Positions 1 through 6,493 of a stretch of DNA of 15,296 nucleotides are shown here, one piece after another (the first letter of the stretch is position 1; each line of letters begins with the position of its first letter). The notes under the pieces were generated by a model. It was not told the DNA's origin. It was given only the letters and a program-made list of their open reading frames with translations, and ran no database searches. The translations under genes were made by a program, and so were the position numbers. The DNA is from JAGTQI01 sp038868115 (lineage in GTDB: Archaea; Thermoproteota; Bathyarchaeia; Bathyarchaeales; Bathycorpusculaceae): assembly GCA_038868115.1 (NCBI GenBank), contig JAWBXA010000023.1:1-15296 (forward strand), given 5' to 3'.

Positions 1-250
1 CAAAATAGAATGGCGTAGTCTTCAATGTTAAATTATACCAGTTTCCGTCTTGATCACGAATTCTAACCCAGTCTATGGTTATGTTGAGATGTTTCAGCTC
101 CACCGGCTTATCCGTTATTAGAATAGTCAGCGTGCCCTTGCCCGAAGCCTGAAAATAAGTGTTTCCAATAACAAAACCTGCAATGATAACAATTGCCACA
201 AGAATTCCTGCTGCTCCATAGACGCCTATGTGCTTGGCTACATTTGACAT
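1..250 (-). CDS. Membrane-anchored DUF4382-type protein, N-terminal part (cut by window edge)
   Basis: This frame is open from the ATG at 250 down to the window edge (83 codons, no stop), so only the N-terminus is present. Residues about 12-29 form a hydrophobic segment (GAAGILVAIVIIAGFVIG), which reads as a signal anchor or uncleaved signal peptide. It is followed by GTLTILITDKPVELKHLNIT and then IDWVRIRD, the pattern I associate with the N-terminus of DUF4382 domains (a Thr-Asp-x-Pro loop, then a beta-strand ending in a V-x-I/V motif). DUF4382 proteins are exported proteins of unknown function. An SD-like GGTGA lies just upstream of the ATG on the minus strand, and an AT-rich TATA-like element (283-293) is suitably placed. 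Two palindromes lie just upstream of that element. The family call is from memory of the motif. Confidence 0.7.
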   Translation of the reverse strand, partial: MSNVAKHIGVYGAAGILVAIVIIAGFVIGNTYFQASGKGTLTILITDKPVELKHLNITIDWVRIRDQDGNWYNLTLKTTPFYF

Positions 251-282
251 TTATTTTCACCTACCCTAACCATTTGCGCCTC

Positions 283-293
283 TGAATTTAATT
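283..293 (-). promoter_or_regulatory. TATA-like element for the DUF4382-type gene
   Basis: On the minus strand the sequence reads GAATTAAATTC. Its centre is about 38 nt upstream of the ATG at 250, so transcription would start near 262 and leave a short leader that contains the GGTGA Shine-Dalgarno. The assignment rests only on AT-richness and spacing. Confidence 0.4.
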
Positions 294-301
294 CATCACT
301 T

Positions 302-340
302 TTGAACAGCATGGTTCAAAAAATTGAACGTACTGTTCAA
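302..340. promoter_or_regulatory. Two tandem TTGAAC/GTTCAA palindromes, probable operators
   Basis: TTGAAC (302-307) pairs with GTTCAA (314-319) across 6 bp. A second TTGAAC (324-329) pairs with GTTCAA (335-340) across 5 bp. The two palindrome centres are about 21.5 bp apart, roughly two helical turns, so two dimers would bind the same DNA face. The pair sits between the minus-strand DUF4382-type gene (start 250) and a small plus-strand ORF (start 387). It lies immediately upstream of the TATA-like element of the former, a typical place for an archaeal activator, or for a repressor of the plus-strand gene. No regulator gene is visible in the window. The repeated half-sites are seen directly; the operator role is inferred. 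Confidence 0.55.
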
Positions 341-386
341 AAGCTTTGCTCTTTATTGTTGCCTAACAATTATTCCATTGAAGCTT

Positions 387-512
387 ATGAATCTTGATGA
401 CGAATGCGTTAAAAAAGAATTAATTAAGATGGGCTACTCGGAAAAAGCTATCGCAGAAATCCTAAAATGGTATCAGACAAAACAAACTAAGAATAAAGAA
501 GCAAAGCCTTAA
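387..512 (+). CDS. Small hypothetical protein, 41 aa
   Basis: I do not recognise this protein. From the ATG at 387 it has 41 residues: an acidic start (MNLDDECVKK), then two predicted helices around LIKMGYSEKAIAEILKWY, and a Lys/Gln-rich tail. The MGYS turn between two helices resembles small three-helix folds such as UBA-like or helix-turn-helix units, but it is too short to assign. The frame could be extended to a TTG at 324, inside the palindromes; the ATG is preferred because the extension reads like non-coding sequence. No clear Shine-Dalgarno precedes the ATG. The palindromes at 302-340 lie just upstream, so its expression may be linked to that site. Whether it is expressed is uncertain. 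Confidence 0.4.
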   Translation: MNLDDECVKKELIKMGYSEKAIAEILKWYQTKQTKNKEAKP

Positions 513-515
513 GGT

Positions 516-629
516 GTGTGGAGTTATCTTTTCTGCGTCAGCGGACCCCCTACAGTACAAGCCATAGTAGAAGCTGAGGAAGAAGGCTTAGAAGCTGCAA
601 AGACATATGAAAAATTCGTCAAAAAATAG
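516..629 (+). pseudogene. Short open frame, possible gene fragment
   Basis: After the TAA that ends the 41-residue ORF, the same frame continues open to a TAG at 627-629. The second half reads SGPPTVQAIVEAEEEGLEAA followed by KTYEKFVKK, an amphipathic acidic/lysine-rich helix that looks like real protein sequence. There is no ATG; only a GTG at 516 could start it, without a recognisable Shine-Dalgarno. It could be the C-terminal remnant of a lost gene, or part of one gene with the preceding ORF interrupted by a nonsense codon. I do not know its family. Confidence 0.25.
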
Positions 630-868
630 AGGCCAATGCGAAAAAGCAGACGAAAAACTCGTATTTCTCCCACTATAAATCAAACAAACATCGCCCTCAT
701 TAGCGATCATTCTTAAAAGAAAAATAAGCTTAACCGTCGGCTGTTTACACTTTATTACGGCGATTCTTTTTACTTTAGAGAGAATAATGATTTTGCTTTC
801 ACAATTCTAAATTATGTAACTTGTGTACGGAGCATTGTTCTGAAACCGAATCTGATAGAGGTTAATAA

Positions 869-1285
869 ATGGACAGCTCAGCTAAGAAATCAAGGATCAA
901 GGTGTTCCTTGTAATAGCAAACGCGATTATCGTGATTTTGCTTGTTGCTTATTTCGCTCTAACCTACCCTCGGGTCTTAGTTAATTTTTCAGTTTCATTC
1001 ACTATAGGAGCGGATGTTAGACGTGTGGAGTTTGAAGTTCCATTTCTCCATGAATATGTGAAAGTTGAGGTTTTTGTTCACAGCGGCAATGCACTTTGGA
1101 CAGCTAAAATCTTAATCGGCGACGATGTTTTGTGGAATCATGTCGCTTCGCAAGGCGGACAGACAACCTATAGCAGCAGATGGATAAGGCTGGCAAGCGG
1201 AAGCTACAATTTCACATTTGCAACTGCAGGGATAGGCTCTTTAGAGGTAGAAATCAAGCTTACGTCGAAAGGCGGATTCTGGTAG
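869..1285 (+). CDS. Single-pass membrane protein with beta-rich extracytoplasmic domain
   Basis: This is a 138-residue protein I cannot assign to a family. A short basic N-terminus (KKSRIK) is followed by a hydrophobic segment at about residues 11-31 (VFLVIANAIIVILLVAYFAL), so the rest should lie outside the membrane. Residues about 38-138 alternate hydrophobic and polar residues in the manner of a beta-sandwich, with several Gly/Ser/Thr turns and no cysteine. It ends with GGFW. A GAGGT Shine-Dalgarno lies about 7 nt before the ATG at 869, which supports this start. The gene stands alone and converges on the CPBP pair. The DUF4382-type gene nearby is also a single-pass surface protein, so this end of the window may serve the cell envelope. 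Confidence 0.65.
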   Translation: MDSSAKKSRIKVFLVIANAIIVILLVAYFALTYPRVLVNFSVSFTIGADVRRVEFEVPFLHEYVKVEVFVHSGNALWTAKILIGDDVLWNHVASQGGQTTYSSRWIRLASGSYNFTFATAGIGSLEVEIKLTSKGGFW

Positions 1286-1388
1286 ATATGCGTAGCCGAA
1301 CAAGACAGAAATTGCTCCGTCAGTAATCGTTAACAGAAGCTTTAAAATTCACTTATGTAATGAGAAAATTTTTAGGTATCATGCCAGT

Positions 1389-2204
1389 TTAGCCGTTAGT
1401 GGAGCATTCCACCTCTTTCTTGAATAGAAAATCCGATTTAAATACAAAAATGACGATAAAGACAAGAATGATGACTACCAGAAAATATAAGGGGAAGATG
1501 GAACTGGCAATACCTGCTTCAACAAATAGTATGGTGTTTGCTGCGTTCGTAGATGCGTGGTATAGCGATGCAATAAACAAACTTCCTTTAGTAGAGTTAT
1601 AAATCCATGTATAAGAGATCGCGTAAAAAAGCATGAAAATAGCAAACCAAAGGAAATTATGATAGTTAACTGCCATGGCGCTATCTTTAACTGCAAAATG
1701 TGGCCAGTGCCACAATGCCCAAAACACTCCAACAATTAGGCTTGAAATTAACGCATTGTATTTCTTTTGCAGTGCGGATAAAGCGTAACCTCTCCATCCT
1801 ATTTCCTCCCACATATTCATCAAGAAACTCGCAATTAGAATCTGTGGAAACTCAGTCAGCTTCATCAGGTCCAGAGTATACGTTCCTCCAGCTATAGACC
1901 ATAACAAGACCGCGCAGACCGCAAGAACCAAAGGAACGAAAACAGCCGCTAGAAACCAAAATTTTGAGAAGCCCCTACGACCGAACTGACCGAACAAATA
2001 TTCCGCTGCTCTCCTTCCAAATTCAAGTTTAGCCACTATAAGCGCGGCAATCGTTGGAGAGACGCCACCGGCAATCACAAAAACAAAAACGGGCTCAGAA
2101 GGAAACACGTCATACGAAGCCAAAACCCATGGAGCGTAGGCTAAACCGCCAATTAACAGAACTAAGCTGAAATAGTAAGCAATAAACCTATCCAAAATTA
2201 TCAC
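1389..2204 (-). CDS. CPBP family intramembrane metalloprotease (CAAX-protease-like), copy 1
   Basis: This is a 271-residue polytopic membrane protein with the three CPBP (Abi/CAAX-type protease) motifs. They are EEIGWRGY at 133-140 (E133, E134, R138), FWALWHWPHF at 161-170 with the metal ligand H166, and SLYHASTN at 213-220 with H216 and N220. The family contains glutamate-type intramembrane proteases related to Rce1. In prokaryotes the substrates are mostly unknown, and bacterial members include bacteriocin-immunity proteins. The start is a GTG at 2204, which overlaps the end of the upstream paralogue by 17 bp, so the two are probably co-transcribed and translationally coupled. The C-terminus is a final hydrophobic helix and a short polar tail. 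The protease family is clear; the substrate is not. Confidence 0.9.
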   Translation of the reverse strand: MIILDRFIAYYFSLVLLIGGLAYAPWVLASYDVFPSEPVFVFVIAGGVSPTIAALIVAKLEFGRRAAEYLFGQFGRRGFSKFWFLAAVFVPLVLAVCAVLLWSIAGGTYTLDLMKLTEFPQILIASFLMNMWEEIGWRGYALSALQKKYNALISSLIVGVFWALWHWPHFAVKDSAMAVNYHNFLWFAIFMLFYAISYTWIYNSTKGSLFIASLYHASTNAANTILFVEAGIASSIFPLYFLVVIILVFIVIFVFKSDFLFKKEVECSTNG

Positions 2205-3012
2205 GCCTATTGCTTTCAGTTTTAACTTGGCTCTTATTTCGAACCATTCTTTTTGCTCTAAATACTGCTAAGATGATTAAGGCAACAACAATTATTGAGA
2301 GAAGATAGTAGGTTGGACCGTTTTCTGTTTCAAAGACTGGGAAGATAACATAGGTTGAAAGGTTGAGCATTGTGTGGAAGATTAAAGCAGTTAAGACGCT
2401 GCCATCAGTGTTGTTGTATATCCAAGTGAAAAGCATTGATACGAAAATGAATAGAATAACTGTGCTAGATAGCCACGCAAGTCCAACTTGGTATTGGGGG
2501 CCAACTAAATACATTAGGTTCAAAGGTAGATGCCAAATAGCCCATAACCCTCCTAAAACCACGCTGGAGATAAGGGCTGAGTAACGCGCTTGGAGACGTG
2601 GAAGCGCGTAACCCCTCCATCCAAACTCCTCTTGAAGAGGGCCGCCGAGAAAGAATATGTAAACAAAATTCCAAAGAACCAGCCACGGTTGAGACAGCGT
2701 AACAAGTTCAGGAATAAATTCCCCAGCTAATAACGCTCCCAAAATGGAAAAACCTGCAATAATAGGCCATAACAAAAAAGCAGGAACATACCAGACTTTT
2801 CTTATCCTTGGATCAAAACCTTTTACCAGCAGCTTTTTAACTCCGACGTAACCCTCTTGAAGATAGGTAAGTAGAAAAGCTGCCAAAAATGGACCAAATG
2901 GAGCTACATAAAGGTTAAAGCCCAATATCTGCAGTGTCCAGAAAAACCACGACCATGCAAAAGAAACCAAAAAGAATAACGCTAAATTCCTATTCTCAGA
3001 CTTGTCAACCAT
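2188..3012 (-). CDS. CPBP family intramembrane metalloprotease (CAAX-protease-like), copy 2
   Basis: This 274-residue polytopic membrane protein is a diverged paralogue of the next gene. It carries QEEFGWRGY at 127-135 (E128, E129, R133), LWAIWHLP at 156-163 with H161, and FHTMLN at 212-217 with H213 and N217, which together are the full putative active-site set. Both proteins share the segment WRGYAL...LQ..Y.ALISS and TWIYN.T.GS, so tandem duplication is likely. The ATG at 3012 is first in the pair. A weak purine-rich GAAAGGA lies upstream of it, and an AATATTAATT TATA-like element sits at about 3049-3058. The final ~25 residues are polar and basic, so the C-terminus is probably cytoplasmic. 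The substrate is unknown. Confidence 0.9.
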   Translation of the reverse strand: MVDKSENRNLALFFLVSFAWSWFFWTLQILGFNLYVAPFGPFLAAFLLTYLQEGYVGVKKLLVKGFDPRIRKVWYVPAFLLWPIIAGFSILGALLAGEFIPELVTLSQPWLVLWNFVYIFFLGGPLQEEFGWRGYALPRLQARYSALISSVVLGGLWAIWHLPLNLMYLVGPQYQVGLAWLSSTVILFIFVSMLFTWIYNNTDGSVLTALIFHTMLNLSTYVIFPVFETENGPTYYLLSIIVVALIILAVFRAKRMVRNKSQVKTESNRRDNFG

Positions 3013-3048
3013 ATTAACACAATCCTTTCTTCCTTCTCATTACATGTT

Positions 3049-3058
3049 AATTAATATT
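3049..3058 (-). promoter_or_regulatory. TATA-like element for the CPBP pair
   Basis: The minus strand reads AATATTAATT about 41 nt upstream of the ATG at 3012. This spacing would give a leader of roughly 15 nt. It is a candidate by composition and position only. Confidence 0.35.
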
Positions 3059-3164
3059 TTTGTCGAAAAGGACATTGTACGCTGAATTATTACAGCGAAA
3101 ATAATGCTCATATCCGACAAAGTTATTGTGTAGTTAACCTAAACATAATTTAAGCAGATTTCTA

Positions 3165-3480
3165 TCAGCCGGTGATAAATGAAGATGATGAGAACAGTCT
3201 GTAGAAATAGAAAAAGATGGATTTTGCTGGAATTTCTCCATTAAAAGCATTAAGTCGTTCCTCTGCATACAGTAATTCCCAAGCCTTTAAACATCTCGCA
3301 GCCTTTAGGATGGACACCAGCAGCGCTAACCATAAAAATCAACGAACCAAGCAGCATAGTAGATTTTTTAAAATAGCGGTGACAGCAACAAGCGAAACAA
3401 ACACAGACACGATGACAATAGAGGCCGTGTATTACCCGCCTCCTACAAATAAAAAGCCTTCAAATATTCCTAAAGAAATA
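3165..3480 (-). pseudogene. Decayed membrane-protein frame with two internal stops
   Basis: The ~580 bp between the CPBP pair and rpiA hold no intact gene. On the minus strand one reading frame gives protein-like sequence across about 315 bp, broken by an in-frame TAA (3434-3432) and TGA (3341-3339) and ended by TGA (3167-3165). The first part reads ISLGIFEGFLFVGGG. The next is a hydrophobic stretch, TASIVIVSVFVSLVAVTAIL. After the TGA come FLWLALLVSILKAARCLKAW and ELLYAEERLNAFNGEIPAKS. The register is kept through both stops, as expected from two nonsense substitutions in a small membrane protein. A 96-residue open frame on the plus strand (3217-3507) is the mirror image of this frame and has no other support. 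I do not recognise the family; decay is the favoured reading, not proven. Confidence 0.35.
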
Positions 3481-3540
3481 TACAGAAGAAGTCGACAGTT
3501 TATATAGTTCAAACAGGCCTTAACACTGAATTATTAACAA

Positions 3541-3576
3541 GAAAATAAAATTTAGAAGCTTCCATTTAAAAGCTTC
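3541..3576 (-). terminator. Hairpin plus T-rich tail downstream of rpiA
   Basis: Read on the minus strand, GAAGCTT, an 8-nt loop and AAGCTTC form a perfect 7-bp stem (3576-3570 with 3561-3555). It is followed by TAAATTTTATTTTC. It lies about 20 nt past the rpiA stop codon. Archaeal termination depends mainly on the T-tract, which is present here; the hairpin may help or may protect the 3' end. Confidence 0.45.
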
Positions 3577-3596
3577 CCTGACGTCACCTTCAATAA

Positions 3597-4325
3597 TCAG
3601 ATTAAAGGCTTCTTGTTATTTCTCCGCTTCAGCCTTTCAACTCCGTCGCGTTTTCCGAGGTAAACCAGATCAACCATATTTACAAAAAGTCCGGTCTCCA
3701 CTATCCCAGGAATCATCTTTAGTTTCTTTTCTAATTCTGCTGGATTCTTTATTAATCCGAAGTCTACGTCTATTATGAAGTTGCCGTTGTCAGTTATTAC
3801 CGGGCCGACTTTCCCACTGCCTTCTCTTACTTTCGGCCTTCCGCCTAATTTGCTTAATTTGTGCGTTACGAAAGATGCGGCGAATGGTAAAACTTCTATT
3901 GGTAGTTGTTGACCGTTATCGCCTAAGATTTTGGCTTTCTTTCTCTCATCTGCTATTATTATTAGGGTTTTGGATGCGGCGGCAACTATTTTTTCGCGAG
4001 CTAGGGCGCCGCCCATGCCCTTAATTAGGTTCAGATTTTCGTCTATTTGGTCTGCTCCATCTATTGTCAAGTCTATTGTGGTGCTTTCCTCTAATGTTGT
4101 TGTTGGAATGCCATTCTTCAGCGCTAGCATAAAAGCTTGGTATGATGTTGGTACCGCCTTTACACGTAATTTGTTGGCCTTTATTTTTTTCCCAATTTCT
4201 TCAGCAGCATGGGCTACTGTGCTTCCACTACCTAATCCTAATGTAAACCCATCTTTAACGTGTTTGACCGCTTCTAGCGCTGCGTTTCTCTTTGCCTTTT
4301 CTAAATCTTCTTCTCTAAGTTTCAA
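3597..4325 (-). CDS. rpiA: Ribose-5-phosphate isomerase A
   Basis: This enzyme interconverts ribose 5-phosphate and ribulose 5-phosphate and supplies ribose for nucleotides. The 242-residue protein has the phosphate-binding loop LGLGSGST (29-36), the catalytic DGADQID (89-95, matching E. coli D81 and D84), and KGMGGALAREK (102-112, matching K94 and E103). The length is slightly above the usual 220-235 because of a basic C-terminal tail (RLKRRNNKKPLI). The start is a TTG at 4325, which lies 11 bp inside the upstream coiled-coil gene. It gives MKLREEDLEKAKRNAALEAV, which aligns with the normal RpiA N-terminus, and no nearer ATG fits. The overlap implies translational coupling in a two-gene operon with the membrane-anchored protein. 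The identification is firm. Confidence 0.95.
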   Translation of the reverse strand: MKLREEDLEKAKRNAALEAVKHVKDGFTLGLGSGSTVAHAAEEIGKKIKANKLRVKAVPTSYQAFMLALKNGIPTTTLEESTTIDLTIDGADQIDENLNLIKGMGGALAREKIVAAASKTLIIIADERKKAKILGDNGQQLPIEVLPFAASFVTHKLSKLGGRPKVREGSGKVGPVITDNGNFIIDVDFGLIKNPAELEKKLKMIPGIVETGLFVNMVDLVYLGKRDGVERLKRRNNKKPLI

Positions 4326-5019
4326 TTTCCATCTGCCCCAGCCTTTCCAAAACCTTTTCCACTTCGGCTCTGATCTCTTCTATGCGTCTTTCGGCTTCTG
4401 TCCTCGGAGAGGGCTTAGCGGGCGTTTTCCTCCTCTTTTTTGCTTTTTCTTCAGCTTCTGCCTCTGTTTTCTCCTCAATCTCTGAAGGCTTCTCAGGTTT
4501 TGGCGTCGGTATTATTATTTCTTTTAATGGTTTAGCTTCAACTTTTGAGCGGAGCTCCTCGATTTTTGCGCTTATCTCGTCAAAACGCTCACTGAAAAGT
4601 TTTATTAGGTCTTCCTGCAAGACTTCAAGCTCGTGTAAGGCTACAAGGGACTCATCCTTAACAATAGCCTCCTTAACGATCATCATCCGCTCCTTATATG
4701 TTTGGGCAAGCCTGTCCCGTTCTTCTTCGGTTATTTTGCCTTCGGCATGGGCCTCGTAAAGCTTCCTTATGGCGTCGCTTAAAATCTCCCTCTCTAAGTC
4801 CAATATTCTAAGCTCTTCTCTAGCGCGGGCAACCTCCTCAGGAGAAACAGTCTTAACAATTTTAAATGGTAAAACTTCTTTGGGCTTCACTTCAGCTTTT
4901 TCAGAGGCTTTTTTCTTCTCCTTTCCCCCTCGCCCCATGGCACGTAACACTATTAAAAGGGCAGCAACCACTCCAAGCACCACTATTATGAGCATGATTT
5001 GGGGCTCATTAAGGGGCAA
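4315..5019 (-). CDS. Membrane-anchored coiled-coil protein of unknown function
   Basis: The protein has 234 residues. Residues about 9-28 form one transmembrane helix (MLIIVVLGVVAALLIVL), followed by a basic stop-transfer stretch (GRGGKEKKKA). Residues about 60-160 are long charged helices with heptad-like spacing, including a segment LYEAHAEGKITEEERDRLAQ that resembles the short SHOCT-type helical hairpin. The last 65 residues are rich in Lys, Glu and Pro and end in another predicted coiled coil. The bulk should be cytoplasmic. The start is the TTG at 5019, fixed by a strong GGAGG six bases upstream on the minus strand. It precedes and overlaps rpiA. I know no function for it; a scaffold or membrane-tethering role is only a guess. 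Confidence 0.75.
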   Translation of the reverse strand: MPLNEPQIMLIIVVLGVVAALLIVLRAMGRGGKEKKKASEKAEVKPKEVLPFKIVKTVSPEEVARAREELRILDLEREILSDAIRKLYEAHAEGKITEEERDRLAQTYKERMMIVKEAIVKDESLVALHELEVLQEDLIKLFSERFDEISAKIEELRSKVEAKPLKEIIIPTPKPEKPSEIEEKTEAEAEEKAKKRRKTPAKPSPRTEAERRIEEIRAEVEKVLERLGQMEIET

Positions 5020-5060
5020 AAGGCTCCTCCCTCATACACTCCATTAAATCCGATTTCTGA

Positions 5061-5070
5061 ATATATAAAT
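5061..5070 (-). promoter_or_regulatory. TATA box of the coiled-coil/rpiA operon
   Basis: The minus strand reads ATTTATATAT, a close match to the archaeal TATA consensus. Transcription would start near 5040 and give a leader of about 20 nt that includes the GGAGG ribosome binding site before the TTG at 5019. The agreement between promoter, SD and start is good. Confidence 0.65.
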
Positions 5071-5110
5071 TATCCAGAACACGCAGACAGCCAAGCATAA
5101 GCCAAGAAAA

Positions 5111-5120
5111 CTTAATAAAT
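5111..5120 (+). promoter_or_regulatory. Candidate TATA element for tRNA-Asp
   Basis: The sequence AAAACTTAATAAAT ends about 40 nt before the tRNA. This is somewhat further than the usual -26 spacing to a TSS at the mature 5' end, so a short 5' leader removed by RNase P would be needed. Confidence 0.35.
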
Positions 5121-5158
5121 CAACGTTTTGCTCTATTCTCTTGACACATTTCGCGATT

Positions 5159-5236
5159 GCCCTGGTAGTATAGTCCGGTCTAGTATAGGCGGCTGTCGCC
5201 CGCCCGACCCGGGTTCAAATCCCGGCCAGGGCGCCA
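5159..5236 (+). tRNA. tRNA-Asp (anticodon GUC)
   Basis: The whole cloverleaf can be folded by eye. The acceptor stem is GCCCTGG (5159-5165) with CCAGGGC (5226-5232). The D stem is GTAT with GTAT (5168-5171/5183-5186), closed by G-U at both ends. The anticodon stem is GGCGG/CCGCC with loop CTGTCGC and anticodon GTC at 5195-5197. The T stem is CCGGG/CCCGG around TTCAAAT. The discriminator G at 5233 is right for Asp, and CCA is encoded at 5234-5236. There is no intron. It converges with the aminotransferase gene, which ends 15 bp downstream. Confidence 0.97.
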
Positions 5237-5251
5237 AAAATAACATTTTGC

Positions 5252-6376
5252 TTAGCCTTTTCGGTGAGAGTCCAGGAAATCTTTGACTCTTGACAATCCC
5301 TCTTTTAAGGTTTCGGTTTTGCATCCGTAACCGATACGTAGGTACCCTTCCATTCCGAAACATGAGCCAGGGACTAATAGTGTTCCCTTTTCTTTTATAA
5401 GGCGGAGGCAAAGGACTTCTGACGGCATTTTTAGACTATAACGAAGGAAGGCTATGCTTCCCGCCCTTGAGGGAACCCAGCTGATTAAGGGTTCATTTTC
5501 AATCCATCCGGAGAGAATCTTGTGGTTGGTGCGGACGATTTTAAGGTTGCGTTTAAAAATCTTATCCACGTTTTTAACAGCTAGAGTTGCGAGGGCATCG
5601 TCTATTAAACCATTACTTATTGTTGTATAGTCTCTATGAAGCTTGCATTCCTCAACAATCTCCTCGCTGGCGGCTATCCACCCTAACCGCAAACCTGTAA
5701 GCGAAAAAGCCTTAGAAAAAGACCCGGTTGCTATGGCATTATCACTTAAATCAGCAACGGATGGAACGTAATCATACGGGTTTATGTATAAACCCCTATA
5801 GGCTTCGTCGCAGAGTAAATAGGCGCCTACATCTTCTGCAATGGAGCAAATTTCTTTCAAAAACTTGTCGTCAAAAAGGGCTCCTGTGGGATTGTGGGGA
5901 TTTATAAGCACGATCAGTTTGGTTTTGTTGTCAATAAGTTCAGATAATTCGTTAATATCTGGAAGCCAATGATTTTCTTCCCGCAATTTTAAAAATTTAA
6001 CGTTGGCGCCGAAGGATTTGGCCACGCTGTAAAGCTGCTGATAGGCTGGAAAAATGGAAATCACCGTATCTCCGGGTTCAACAAGAGTGTAAAAAACGAG
6101 AAAGTTTGCGCCTATAGCTCCACCAGAGATAAGAATGTTCTCTGGTTTCATGCGTCTATATAGTCTTGCGATTCCCTCTCTGAGCTCAGGAGAACCGTCA
6201 ACGAAGCCATATGTAAGTTGTGTTTCTTTGAACTCTTCAAAAAACTTTTCTCTGCCCGTAAGGGTTAGAAATTCGCCTAGGGTGAATGGATTGACACATG
6301 TTTCTGCAAGGTTAAGCTCTACTTCATGTTCGTAGGAGCCTATGAATCTTTCAACTAGGAATTTATCCACTTTCAT
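5252..6376 (-). CDS. PLP-dependent aminotransferase, class I/II fold
   Basis: This 374-residue fold-type I aminotransferase should transfer an amino group between an amino acid and a 2-oxo acid in the cytoplasm. Visible signatures are the cofactor-binding GGAIGA (85-90), NPHNPTG (159-165), DEAY (190-193), the Schiff-base lysine K222 in SFSKAFSLTGLRLGW, and the substrate-carboxylate arginine R347 in LRIGY. The N-terminal NLAETCVNPFTLGE differs from classical AspC and resembles the group annotated as aspartate/tyrosine/aromatic or capreomycidine-synthase-like aminotransferases. Substrate cannot be told from sequence alone. The ATG at 6376 has no strong Shine-Dalgarno. It stands alone, divergent from nreA and convergent with tRNA-Asp. 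Confidence 0.9.
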   Translation of the reverse strand: MKVDKFLVERFIGSYEHEVELNLAETCVNPFTLGEFLTLTGREKFFEEFKETQLTYGFVDGSPELREGIARLYRRMKPENILISGGAIGANFLVFYTLVEPGDTVISIFPAYQQLYSVAKSFGANVKFLKLREENHWLPDINELSELIDNKTKLIVLINPHNPTGALFDDKFLKEICSIAEDVGAYLLCDEAYRGLYINPYDYVPSVADLSDNAIATGSFSKAFSLTGLRLGWIAASEEIVEECKLHRDYTTISNGLIDDALATLAVKNVDKIFKRNLKIVRTNHKILSGWIENEPLISWVPSRAGSIAFLRYSLKMPSEVLCLRLIKEKGTLLVPGSCFGMEGYLRIGYGCKTETLKEGLSRVKDFLDSHRKG

Positions 6377-6448
6377 GTTTTCAGCTCTTTTGAACTTTCA
6401 AATTTGATATGTAAGACAATTAAGTTTTCTGGTGGAATGCTGGGTTAA

Positions 6449-6456
6449 CATAAAAC
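6449..6456 (+). promoter_or_regulatory. Candidate TATA box for nreA
   Basis: The sequence TTAACATAAAACATATG contains a TATA-like CATAAAAC about 41 nt before the TTG at 6494, leaving a leader of about 15 nt. No strong Shine-Dalgarno is seen in that leader. This is a candidate only. Confidence 0.35.
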
Positions 6457-6493
6457 ATATGAATGTGTTTCAATCAGATTTTGATGGGCACCC

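Noticed and set aside
1286..1388. Short T-run (ATTTTT near 1370) as a terminator for the 138-residue protein
   Set aside because: The tract is short, has no stem and lies 85 bp past the stop codon; the evidence is too thin to annotate.
3217..3507. 96-codon open frame on the plus strand
   Set aside because: Its composition (many Ser, Thr, Asn, Lys runs) mirrors a hydrophobic frame on the other strand, and it has no Shine-Dalgarno, no fold pattern and no recognisable family.
4382..4759. 125-codon plus-strand frame over the coiled-coil gene
   Set aside because: It is Ser/Phe-rich, the usual antisense image of a Glu/Lys-rich coding strand. The minus-strand gene has a good SD, a promoter and a coherent domain layout.
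5133..5411. Minus-strand frame running through tRNA-Asp
   Set aside because: It reads through a certain tRNA gene and the end of the aminotransferase; it is chance.
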